Source: Blastocatellia bacterium
GTDB taxonomy: Bacteria > Acidobacteriota > Blastocatellia > HR10
Direction of reading: 5' to 3'
Assembly (NCBI GenBank): GCA_025055075.1
Contig: JANWYV010000024.1
Location: 49,230 to 113,229 of the forward strand
DNA: 64,000 bases
Shown here one piece after another: positions 56,959 to 64,000 of the stretch; positions within the stretch are counted from its first letter, which is position 1; each line of letters opens with the position of its first letter. Under the pieces are notes generated by a model. It saw nothing but the letters and a program-made list of their open reading frames with translations. It searched no databases and was not told where the DNA came from. Made by a program: the position numbers and the translations under genes.

Positions 56959-59900
56959 TCACCAATTCACCTTCAACGCGAACTGAATCACGCGCGGGCC
57001 CGTGCTCGTGCTGGAGATCCGTCCGAACGCCGAGGAGAGCACGTTCGAGTCAGGATTGGCGAAGCTCGGGGTGTTCGTCACGTTGAAAAACTCCGCGCGA
57101 AATTCCACGCGCGCCGTTTCCGTGATCGGGATGAACTTGATGATCGAGAAATCCACGTTTCGCTGATCGGGGCCCCGCAAGATATTGCGGCCAGTGTTCC
57201 CAAAGGGCGCCCGCGGATCGAATGTCGCACCAAGTGGAGGGACGAAAGCGGCCGTGTTGAAGAAGCGAGTGAGGCGCGCCGTGACCGGACCCGTCAGTTC
57301 CGCCGAGCCGCGGAATCCGGGCGCGAAATTAGCCCGCGTGAGGTTCATGCCACCACCGCCTCCGGTGGCGAACACGGTGAACGGCGTCCCGGATTGAAAC
57401 ACGGCAACGCCCGCGATCTGCCAATCGTTGAGCAGCCATCTCCCGACGCCCGAATCGCCGCCGTAGAGTTTCGGCAGGTCATAGACGAAGCTGTAGACGA
57501 ACCGATGCGTACGATCCCAATCCGAGAGCCCGCGATTCAACCGATGATTCTGCTGGTCGCCGGGATTAGCCGCCAGATCGCCCGCCAGCGGACCCGAATT
57601 TGTGTCTATGGACTTGCTGAGGGTGTACGACGCCAAGAACGAGAGGCCATGGCTCAAGCGCTTGGTGACCGACAATTGCAGCGAGTGGTAATAGGATTGG
57701 CCCGTCGTCTGAATCAGATGCAGACCGGCGGCGATGTTCCCATTGTTCGAGAAGGCCGGCAGAGGCGTGATGAATTGCCCTGTCGCCGGATTGAAAACGG
57801 GCTGGTTGAGATTGAACAGTTGTGTGAGCTTGATCCCGCGCGTTCCCGTGTATCCGAGCTCCAGGAGCCACGATCGCGCCATCTCCCACTGGACGTTCAG
57901 CCCAAACTGGTGCGTGTAGGGCGTCCGGAAGCCTCGATCCAGATAAACGCCCGAGATGGGAATGGGATTGCCGAATTGATCGCGCAAAGGCGAGGGGATG
58001 GCGGGAACGACAGGGAAGGCCGAAGGCGGAGGTACTTGGATGAAAGGCCGATTGAAAGGAAGGCCAAGCGCGCGCGCCACAGGGGGCGGGAATCCCAGGG
58101 ATTGCAGGAGGCGCGATCCTGCTCCGACGGGCAAGATGAAGTAGGGGTAGTTGAAGAGCTGAATCCCGCCACCGATCTGTCCCGAAGTGCGAATGAAATA
58201 GATCCCATATCCGCCGCGCAGCACCACGCGCTCATATCTTCGGAAGGGCCTCCACGCGAAGCCAAAACGGGGCGCCCAATTGTTCTCGTCTTGCGGGATG
58301 AGCGTCTTCTCCACGAGCGGCACGTTGGGCAAAGGCGTCTTCGCGTTCCCGGCGAGTACGAAGCCATTCGGAGGCGGACCCACACGATATTGATCGGGGA
58401 AGAAGCCGACGAGCCGTCCACGCACTTCGCTCATGTAGCCGAGCAGCTCGTATCGGAGACCGATGTTGAGCGTCAACCGATCCGTGACTCGAAAGTCTTC
58501 TTGCACGAAAGCCGCAAGATCGCGGATGCGTGGCTCGCGCTCGGGATCTCCCGAGCCGATGAAGGAGATGAACATGTCGCCCTGCAGGAAATCCACGAAG
58601 TTGAGGAATTGGATGAATCCGCGATTCCAGAGTCGAAAGCGCAGCAAGAAGGGATAATGTCGTCCCTCGAAGCCCATGCGAAGGGTGTGCCGCCCCTTGA
58701 TCCACGTGATCGTGTCGCCATAGGTGAAATGCTCTTGAACGGCCTCGGTGTCGAACAAGCCCTCGGGCCCCAGGGTGAAGAGCCCGAAGACATTAATCTG
58801 CGGCAGGCCGGGGAAGAGCGCACGAAGTGGACTCTCAATCCCGAATCGCGCGGCTGTGAACGGTTCGCGGGGAACAGCCTCCAGGAAAATACGCGCGTAG
58901 CCGAACCGCGCTTCGTTGATCAGCGTGGGAGTGAAGATGTGCGTGTCACGGAGTGAGAAGACGCGATTGTTCCGCTGCAAGGGGCCGCCCCAGCCGAGCA
59001 CGGCATTGGCCGGACGAGCTACGAACGACGTGATCGCCGCATCGGTCGTGTCGTTGTTGAAGAAGAACTTGCCCGAGAGCGTGTGATTACTCGTGAAGCG
59101 ATGATCGAGATTGAGATTAAACTGATCTTCGCGGAATCGCGAAATGCCCGATTGCGTGAGCGTCGTGAAGGGACCGGGCGAACCCGGCGGAGGGCTAGGA
59201 ATGACGAAACGTCCGTCCGGGAATCGAGCGTTCAGGAGTGCGAGCGCGACCGGATGGATGTCCGAAGCGCGGAGAGGAGGAGAGCCGGGCGGCAGTAGCG
59301 TCGTGCCGACAGCTGCCAAAGCCTCCGCGCTCCGATTGTCGGTCAAAGCCGAAGGGAGAACCAGGCTCGTCAGGCTGTTGATGAGCGAAGCTCCGTTGCG
59401 TTCCCGCGTGCCCTGGTAGGAGACGAAGAAGAAGGTTTTGTCCTTGGCGATCGGACCGCCGAGCGTGAAACCGAATTGGTTACGGGTCAAAATCGGACGC
59501 TTTTGACCAGAGGCGTTCAGGAAGAAATCGTTGGCGTTGAGCACGCGATTGCGAAAGAATTCGTAAACGTTGCCGTGAAACTCGTTCGTCCCGGATTTGG
59601 TGACGGCCGCGATGATGCCGCCACTATTGCGACCTTGCGAGGCATCGTAAAGGCTCGTCTGAACGATGAACTCTTGAATGGCTTCAGTGGCCGGAACGGG
59701 CAGATTGAACGTTGAATGCAGGGCGATGGAGTTCGCATCCACACCGTTGATCTGCAGATTGTTTTGCGTCTGTCGCTGGCCATTGACCTGGATGATGGCA
59801 TCGCCGCGACCTACGTCCGTATTGCGCACGACCGACGCAAGCGTTCCGGGCGAGAGCGCGAGCATCTGTTGGAAATTGCGCGTCGCCAATGGCAGTTGCC

Positions 59901-60345
59901 GAATCGTGCGCTCTTCGATGACCCGGCCGGTGGTGGGACGATCGGTTTGCAGAAGCGGTGCTTCTTCGGTCACGGTGACAGTCTCCGCGCCGAGCGGAGC
60001 GACTTCCAGCGTCACATCCACCGTCGTCGTCAATGTGATGCGCACGGCAATGTTTTCACGCACGAGTCGGCGAAAACCTTCGCGGGAAAACTCGACCGTA
60101 TAGGTCCCAGGCGGCAAGAGCGGCACCGTGTAACTGCCCGAGACATCGGTCTTCGTCTCTCGTCGAATGCCGGTCAGATTCTCCGTCACCACGACGCTCA
60201 CATCCGGGATCACGGCGCCCATCGGATCGCGCACCGTCCCGGCGATCTGCCCCGTGGAGGCCGTCTGCGCAAAACTGTGATGGGCGATCCCCATCGTGGT
60301 ACATGCGAAGAGGCAGGCGATGAAAAATCGCTTCGGGCGAGTCAT
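56959..60345 (-). CDS. TonB-dependent receptor 3, Oar-like
   Basis: 1128-aa outer-membrane receptor. The signal peptide ends near HSFAQ, followed by a carboxypeptidase-regulatory-like domain (GQIAGTVRDPMGAVIPDVSV), then a plug (RQLPLATRNFQQMLALSPG, QINGVDANSI) and a barrel ending VIQFALKVNW. The last residue is Trp instead of the more usual Phe. AGGAGG lies upstream of the ATG. It is preceded by a promoter with a perfect -35 and a quasi-palindrome, and by a tandem TetR gene reading in the same direction. Possible substrate: a compound handled by the downstream ALDH/hydrolase/ADH genes (inference). Confidence 0.88.
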   Translation of the reverse strand: MTRPKRFFIACLFACTTMGIAHHSFAQTASTGQIAGTVRDPMGAVIPDVSVVVTENLTGIRRETKTDVSGSYTVPLLPPGTYTVEFSREGFRRLVRENIAVRITLTTTVDVTLEVAPLGAETVTVTEEAPLLQTDRPTTGRVIEERTIRQLPLATRNFQQMLALSPGTLASVVRNTDVGRGDAIIQVNGQRQTQNNLQINGVDANSIALHSTFNLPVPATEAIQEFIVQTSLYDASQGRNSGGIIAAVTKSGTNEFHGNVYEFFRNRVLNANDFFLNASGQKRPILTRNQFGFTLGGPIAKDKTFFFVSYQGTRERNGASLINSLTSLVLPSALTDNRSAEALAAVGTTLLPPGSPPLRASDIHPVALALLNARFPDGRFVIPSPPPGSPGPFTTLTQSGISRFREDQFNLNLDHRFTSNHTLSGKFFFNNDTTDAAITSFVARPANAVLGWGGPLQRNNRVFSLRDTHIFTPTLINEARFGYARIFLEAVPREPFTAARFGIESPLRALFPGLPQINVFGLFTLGPEGLFDTEAVQEHFTYGDTITWIKGRHTLRMGFEGRHYPFLLRFRLWNRGFIQFLNFVDFLQGDMFISFIGSGDPEREPRIRDLAAFVQEDFRVTDRLTLNIGLRYELLGYMSEVRGRLVGFFPDQYRVGPPPNGFVLAGNAKTPLPNVPLVEKTLIPQDENNWAPRFGFAWRPFRRYERVVLRGGYGIYFIRTSGQIGGGIQLFNYPYFILPVGAGSRLLQSLGFPPPVARALGLPFNRPFIQVPPPSAFPVVPAIPSPLRDQFGNPIPISGVYLDRGFRTPYTHQFGLNVQWEMARSWLLELGYTGTRGIKLTQLFNLNQPVFNPATGQFITPLPAFSNNGNIAAGLHLIQTTGQSYYHSLQLSVTKRLSHGLSFLASYTLSKSIDTNSGPLAGDLAANPGDQQNHRLNRGLSDWDRTHRFVYSFVYDLPKLYGGDSGVGRWLLNDWQIAGVAVFQSGTPFTVFATGGGGGMNLTRANFAPGFRGSAELTGPVTARLTRFFNTAAFVPPLGATFDPRAPFGNTGRNILRGPDQRNVDFSIIKFIPITETARVEFRAEFFNVTNTPSFANPDSNVLSSAFGRISSTSTGPRVIQFALKVNW

Positions 60346-60450
60346 AGTGTCCTCCTATTTGCGAGGTCTCTCGGTGCGGTGCATCGCGTCTTGGGGGATG
60401 TTCTACGCGAGGATCGATAAGCCGACCCCATACTTTGTTGTCTCCTTATG

Positions 60451-60464
60451 CTCAAATTTCTGAG
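60451..60464. promoter_or_regulatory. Quasi-palindrome at the receptor 3 transcript start
   Basis: CTCAAATTTCTGAG (arms CTCA/TGAG) lies just downstream of the predicted start site of the receptor promoter. A candidate operator, for example for the neighbouring tandem TetR protein. Confidence 0.3.
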
Positions 60465-60472
60465 ACGCGATT

Positions 60473-60501
60473 CATATATCATGCTTCGGTTGGGATGTCA
60501 A
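60473..60501 (-). promoter_or_regulatory. Sigma-70 promoter of TonB receptor 3
   Basis: Minus-strand TTGACA (60496-60501, perfect), 17-nt spacer, TATATG (60473-60478, 4/6). The predicted leader is about 120 nt. Confidence 0.6.
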
Positions 60502-60628
60502 GGGAGGACGAGCGCGAAACGCAGATCATTCGGGGCGACGAGGCGGGAATGGCACGCCCGCAATTGCCGGTGGCCTCGTGCTCCATCGGGCGCTGGAGCG
60601 TATTCGACGGGAATCCCTCGACCGCGGG

Positions 60629-61885
60629 TCAGGAGGGGAGGCCCTTCAGGCCGCGGAGGATCATGTCCAAGGCGTGGTCGAAGACGCGTTTCGGAAGCGA
60701 AGGACGCGAGGACCAAACGACCCAGCGCAAGCCCAGGAAGTGACCGATTCCCATGAGGCTGTACGCCAAAGTCTCGGCGTCGAGCGGACGAATCTCTCCT
60801 CGGCGCATTCCTTCCTGAAGTCCGCGGACGTATCCTTGAGCCAATCGCTCGAAGTACCAGCGAGCGGTTGGGGGAGAAACGAATTCGGCTTCGCGGACGA
60901 TCCGATAGGCCTCGCGATTCCGATGGATGAACTGGAAGAAGGCGCGAAATCCCTCGCGCTCGATCTCGCGGCGATCGGTGAGGCCAGCGATCGCTGCACG
61001 CGCGTTCCGACGTAGCTGCGCGTTGAGATCGCGAACGAGTTCGTCGAGGATTTGGGTCTTGCTGGAGAAGTAGAGGTAGAAAGCCCCGAGTGAAACTCCC
61101 GCGCGCCGCGTGATCTCCGCGATGGACGTCGCGTAGAAGCCCTTGCGACTGAAGCAGGCCTTGGCGGCTTGCAGAAGCTTGCGGCGAGAAAGCTCCCCTC
61201 GCGTCGGAGCGGGAGATGGAGCGCCTTCACCAAGCGCAGCAGCAACGGTGGCGCGTTGGGGTGGAGTCGTGATGGGACGACCAGTGTCCATCCCATGCAG
61301 GAGGAACTCGATGGCGGTATGGCGGACGGATTCGGGAACTTCGCCTGGACCGAGAATGAGCCACCGAAGGGTCAGGAAGTACGCCACACCGATCAAAGCG
61401 ACAGCTGCGACCTCCGGATCGAGCGCGCGGATTTGTCCTTGGCGGCGTTGCTCGCTCAAGAATTCTCGCACGAGTGCGATGAGTCCGTCGTAGAACTGAT
61501 GGTGCATCTGCTTGTTGACGAATTCGATCTCTCGAAAGATCCGATAAGAAGCCCGATGATGACGAATGAAGGCGAAGAAGGTCGTCAGGATGCGATCCAG
61601 GTGCGCGCGAAGATCGCCCTCCGAACGTAGGGCATGGGTGAGATCCACTTGCAGGGCCATACTAGCGCGCGCGACCAGCTCTGAGAAGATCGCCTCCTTA
61701 TCGGCGAAGTATTGGTAGAACGTCCCCAACGCGACACCTGCGCGGCGGCAGATGGCGGAGACAGAAGCCCTATGGTAACCGCCTTCGGCGAAGACCTCTT
61801 GAGCGGCGGCCAAGAGGCGTTCTCTCGTCGCCAAACCTCGCGCGGTCGAAGGAGCTCGCGTTTTTTTCGCCACGCGCGTCATCAT
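60629..61885 (-). CDS. Tandem double TetR-family regulator
   Basis: A 418-aa protein made of two complete TetR units in one chain. Unit 1 (about 15-200) has the HTH RERLLAAAQEVFAEGGYHRA with AGVALGTFYQYFADKE; unit 2 (about 230-415) has RRKLLQAAKACFSRKGFYAT with AGVSLGAFYLYFSSKT. Each is followed by a similar helical ligand domain (FFAFIRHHRASYRIFREIEF versus FFQFIHRNREAYRIVREAEF), pointing to internal duplication of a single ancestor. It probably acts as a covalent pseudo-dimer. No ribosome-binding site precedes the ATG; a promoter places the transcript start within a few nt of it (leaderless). It lies between a fatty-acid-like cluster and TonB receptor 3. Confidence 0.92.
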   Translation of the reverse strand: MMTRVAKKTRAPSTARGLATRERLLAAAQEVFAEGGYHRASVSAICRRAGVALGTFYQYFADKEAIFSELVARASMALQVDLTHALRSEGDLRAHLDRILTTFFAFIRHHRASYRIFREIEFVNKQMHHQFYDGLIALVREFLSEQRRQGQIRALDPEVAAVALIGVAYFLTLRWLILGPGEVPESVRHTAIEFLLHGMDTGRPITTPPQRATVAAALGEGAPSPAPTRGELSRRKLLQAAKACFSRKGFYATSIAEITRRAGVSLGAFYLYFSSKTQILDELVRDLNAQLRRNARAAIAGLTDRREIEREGFRAFFQFIHRNREAYRIVREAEFVSPPTARWYFERLAQGYVRGLQEGMRRGEIRPLDAETLAYSLMGIGHFLGLRWVVWSSRPSLPKRVFDHALDMILRGLKGLPS

Positions 61886-61894
61886 CGAGGGGAA

Positions 61895-61922
61895 AGCGTA
61901 GCAGAGGCGATGGGGATGTCAA
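61895..61922 (-). promoter_or_regulatory. Promoter of the tandem TetR gene, probably leaderless mRNA
   Basis: Minus-strand TTGACA (61917-61922, perfect), 16-nt spacer, TACGCT (61895-61900, 3/6). The expected start site at 61887-61889 is only a few nt from the ATG at 61885. Confidence 0.45.
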
Positions 61923-61943
61923 GATAGGCGAGGTGGCGGATCA

Positions 61944-62378
61944 TCATTTGGGTTCAGACACGTCGTCCCGATTTCGAACTCTTGGGGCGAGGACGACGGC
62001 CTCACCGCGCACGACCTCTTCCCCGTGTTGATTCGTGCATCGCGTAGCCAAGGTGACTACGGGCTTGTCCTCGCGAAGGTGAATCACTTCTACCGTCGCG
62101 GTGATCGTATCGCCCGGATAAACCGGTCGAATGAATTCTAAGCGTTGACTCAGGTAGATCGTCCCCGGTCCGGGGAGCTGTCGGCCTAAGACCGTCGAGA
62201 TCAAGCTGGCCACGAGCATTCCGTGGACGATAGGTCGTCCGAAGGGGGTATTTCGGGCGAAGGCCTCGTCCAAGTGCAGCGGGTTCTCATCTCCGCTCAG
62301 CGCGGCGAAGGCTTGAACGTCCGCGCTCGTGATGGTCTTCGACCATGAGGCGGTTGCGCCTATGTGCACGTCATTCAT
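61944..62378 (-). CDS. MaoC-like (R)-enoyl-CoA hydratase
   Basis: 144-aa hot-dog-fold hydratase. The catalytic pair Asp30 and His35 lies in the hydratase-2 motif SGDENPLHLDEAFA, and GRPIVHGMLVASLISTVLG is the next conserved helix. Members hydrate (R)-specific trans-2-enoyl-CoA/ACP. Its ATG overlaps the stop of the KAS III-like gene (ATGAATGA), so the two are co-translated and likely work on the same acyl chain. Confidence 0.9.
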   Translation of the reverse strand: MNDVHIGATASWSKTITSADVQAFAALSGDENPLHLDEAFARNTPFGRPIVHGMLVASLISTVLGRQLPGPGTIYLSQRLEFIRPVYPGDTITATVEVIHLREDKPVVTLATRCTNQHGEEVVRGEAVVLAPRVRNRDDVSEPK

Positions 62379-63393
62379 GAGGACCTCCCCATCGGATCAC
62401 TGTAGCCCCCCATGAGTATCCGGTCCCGGCACTCACGAGGACCACGATGTCGCCGTCTCGTAATCGCCTTGCTTGACGAGCGAGATAAAGTCCCAACAAC
62501 GGATCAGCGGCCGAGAGATGGCCGTAGTCCGAGAGATAGATGGCTTGAGCATCCGTCAGTCCGAGAGCAGACAGCAGGGCTTCGAAGAGCGATCGTTTGG
62601 TGTGCAAAGGGATGAGGAAATCGAGGTGATGGCAGCCGCTGCGGGCCAGGGCTTCGCGAATCACCCGCACGAAATGGTCCAGGGTGATGGGATCCAGCAT
62701 CTCTTTCATTCGAGCTGGGTCGGTGACGTCCAAGTAGTGCCATCGGCGTCGGAGAGTTTCTAGGCTCGGGGGAAATACCGAGCCGCCAGCCGGCACACGC
62801 ACGAAGTCTGCAAAGCGACCGTCCGTGAGGGCAGCGGATTCCAGGACGATATTCCGCCGATGCCCTCGTCGAAGCACGCAAGCAGCTGCTCCGTCGCCGA
62901 AGTTGAACATAAAGCGCGAGCGGTGATTGGTGTAGTCCAGAAGCATGGATTCGGTAGAGGCCGCGACCAGTAACACGTGGAGGAGGGAAGAATCCACGAG
63001 CATCAGACTGCGGGCGACTTTTAGGGCGAAGGGGAGGCCGGCCGAAGCCCCACTGAGTTCAAATGCATAGGCGCGTCGAGCTCCAAGATGCTCTTGGATT
63101 CGCGGCGCGGCCAGCCAGACGTAGTAATCCTTGTGCATGCTCCCGAAATAAATGAGGGCATCCACTTCTTCCGGAGTCACCCCAGCATCTTGCAGCGCGC
63201 GCCGTCCGGCCTCGACCGCCATCATGGAGACCGTTTCCCCTTTCCCCGCCACGTCGGCGATGTGTTTCCGATTCAACCCGAACTTCGTTCGGATCACCTC
63301 GGCGGGAATACCGGAAGCAGCGGCCACCTCTTCGGCCGTCATCACGCGCTCGGGAAGATAGATGCCCAAGCCGGCGATGCCGATTTCAGTCAT
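62371..63393 (-). CDS. KAS III-like condensing-enzyme homologue with Ser/His/His active site
   Basis: A 340-aa thiolase-fold protein aligned with FabH along its length (GIAGLGIYLPERVMTAEEVA at the start, SAGTGYSWGATVIRW at the end). The FabH nucleophile motif AAACAGF corresponds here to SGASAGL, placing Ser117 at the Cys position. The His is kept (His264, PLHTKRS), but the Asn motif reads YGHLSAAD, giving His292. It may therefore be a non-condensing acyltransferase, a decarboxylase-like subunit or a structural partner. The ATG at 63393 has GGAG upstream; an earlier ATG (63441) overlaps the ligase gene. Flanked by an acyl-CoA ligase and MaoC. Confidence 0.85.
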   Translation of the reverse strand: MTEIGIAGLGIYLPERVMTAEEVAAASGIPAEVIRTKFGLNRKHIADVAGKGETVSMMAVEAGRRALQDAGVTPEEVDALIYFGSMHKDYYVWLAAPRIQEHLGARRAYAFELSGASAGLPFALKVARSLMLVDSSLLHVLLVAASTESMLLDYTNHRSRFMFNFGDGAAACVLRRGHRRNIVLESAALTDGRFADFVRVPAGGSVFPPSLETLRRRWHYLDVTDPARMKEMLDPITLDHFVRVIREALARSGCHHLDFLIPLHTKRSLFEALLSALGLTDAQAIYLSDYGHLSAADPLLGLYLARQARRLRDGDIVVLVSAGTGYSWGATVIRWGGPHE

Positions 63394-63421
63394 CGGCGTC
63401 TCCGTCAAACGAGGACCTCGC

Positions 63422-64000
63422 TTACTCGTGCTGGATTCCATATTGGCGTTTTAGCGCTATTCGATCAATTTTTCCGGCTCCGGTCTTGGGCAGCTCGTGC
63501 ACAAAAACCACGGATCTTGGAATCTTATAGCCCGCCAGGCGAGAGCGCAGATAAGTCAGTAATTCTGCTTCTGTCAGCGCACTCCCTGGCCGACGCGCGA
63601 CGATTGCTCGTCCGACTTCTCCCCATTCGGGATCCGGCACGCCGATGAGGGCGGCTTCCATCACGTCCGGATGCCCCAACAGCACGCTCTCGACTTCCGC
63701 CGGATAGATGTTCTCTCCGCCCGAGATGATCACGTCTTTGATCCGACCAACAATGTAAAAGTCCCCTTCCTCATCGAACTGAGCGAGGTCCCCAGTCCGC
63801 AACCAGCCCTCCACAATTGTGCGCGCCGTTTCCTCTGGGTGATTCCAGTAGCCGGGGACCACATGGGGACCCCGGATCCACAACTCTCCCACTTCGCCGG
63901 GCCCGACGTCGCGATCCTCGCGGACTATTCGAACTTCCACGTGGAAGAGCGGACTGCCCACCGACCCTGGCTTGCGGTGGGTTTTTTCGTCCGGGAGCCA
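63422..64000 (-). CDS. Acyl-CoA synthetase/AMP ligase, C-terminal part
   Basis: The frame is open to the right edge, so the N-terminal part lies outside the window. Adenylate-forming enzyme motifs are visible: GELWIRGPHVVPGYWNHPEE (A5 region), GWLRTGDLAQFDEEGDFYIV (A7), GRIKDVIISGGENIYPAEVE (A8) and the final catalytic lysine motif PKTGAGKIDR (A10). It activates a carboxylic acid as acyl-CoA. It precedes the KAS III-like and MaoC genes with a 28-nt gap, forming a short acyl-CoA-handling operon. Chain specificity is unknown. Confidence 0.92.
   Translation of the reverse strand, partial: WLPDEKTHRKPGSVGSPLFHVEVRIVREDRDVGPGEVGELWIRGPHVVPGYWNHPEETARTIVEGWLRTGDLAQFDEEGDFYIVGRIKDVIISGGENIYPAEVESVLLGHPDVMEAALIGVPDPEWGEVGRAIVARRPGSALTEAELLTYLRSRLAGYKIPRSVVFVHELPKTGAGKIDRIALKRQYGIQHE

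Noticed and set aside
57394..58956. 520-codon plus-strand open frame
   Set aside because: Antisense inside TonB receptor 3; composition typical of reversed high-GC coding sequence.

Overview
The window (about 60% G+C, no rRNA or tRNA gene seen) looks like part of a chromosome of an Acidobacteriota-type bacterium. The main pointer is three very large outer-membrane TonB-dependent receptors of the Oar type, each starting with a carboxypeptidase-regulatory-like domain, together with a Ser/Thr receptor kinase carrying a TolB/PD40 propeller, a propeller-amidohydrolase fusion and an M36 protease. This taxonomic reading is inference. No phage, transposase, IS element or CRISPR array was found.

Layout. 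1-7.5 kb: 3' end of a DmpA-type P1 peptidase, a repeat-rich coiled-coil protein, TonB receptor 1, an MFS exporter and Hsp33. 7.6-18.4 kb: one minus-strand block reading SIS sugar isomerase, GlcNAc-type kinase, DAP-decarboxylase-like enzyme, two Na+/solute symporters, a disrupted small ORF and TonB receptor 2, a plausible amino-sugar uptake and catabolism locus, with a divergent LysR gene. 18.5-25.3 kb: lysR, glyA, a DinG/XPD helicase, a YbaK-type deacylase, and a Tat-signal protein plus amidase pair. 25.5-33.4 kb: receptor kinase, Cys-rich small protein and sigma-54 activator in one operon, then a penicillin-acylase-family enzyme behind its own sigma-70 promoter and a leader that can fold into a three-way junction. 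33.8-38.6 kb: dapB-dapA-dapD-murB-murA, a DAP and peptidoglycan precursor operon with overlapping genes. 38.6-48.3 kb: propeller-amidohydrolase, flavin reductase, D-aminoacylase, 2OG-Fe(II) oxygenase and M36 protease. 48.6-53.5 kb: a consensus sigma-54 promoter driving a 62-aa protein and gltB. 53.5-64 kb: Zn-alcohol dehydrogenase, alpha/beta hydrolase, aldehyde dehydrogenase, TonB receptor 3, a tandem TetR regulator, and a MaoC / KAS III-like / acyl-CoA ligase group that runs off the window.

Themes. (1) Peptide, amide and D-amino-acid hydrolysis recurs (P1 peptidase, amidase, penicillin acylase, D-aminoacylase, M36 protease, propeller-amidohydrolase), consistent with a scavenging lifestyle. 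(2) Nitrogen control through sigma-54 is directly suggested by the gltB promoter, and a GAFTGA-containing activator lies 18 kb upstream. (3) Two enzymes carry altered catalytic residues: MurA has Asp in place of the fosfomycin-target Cys, and the KAS III-like protein has Ser/His/His in place of Cys/His/Asn. (4) Most transcription units end in strong perfect hairpins without a U-tract; only the one before dapB has a classical U-run.
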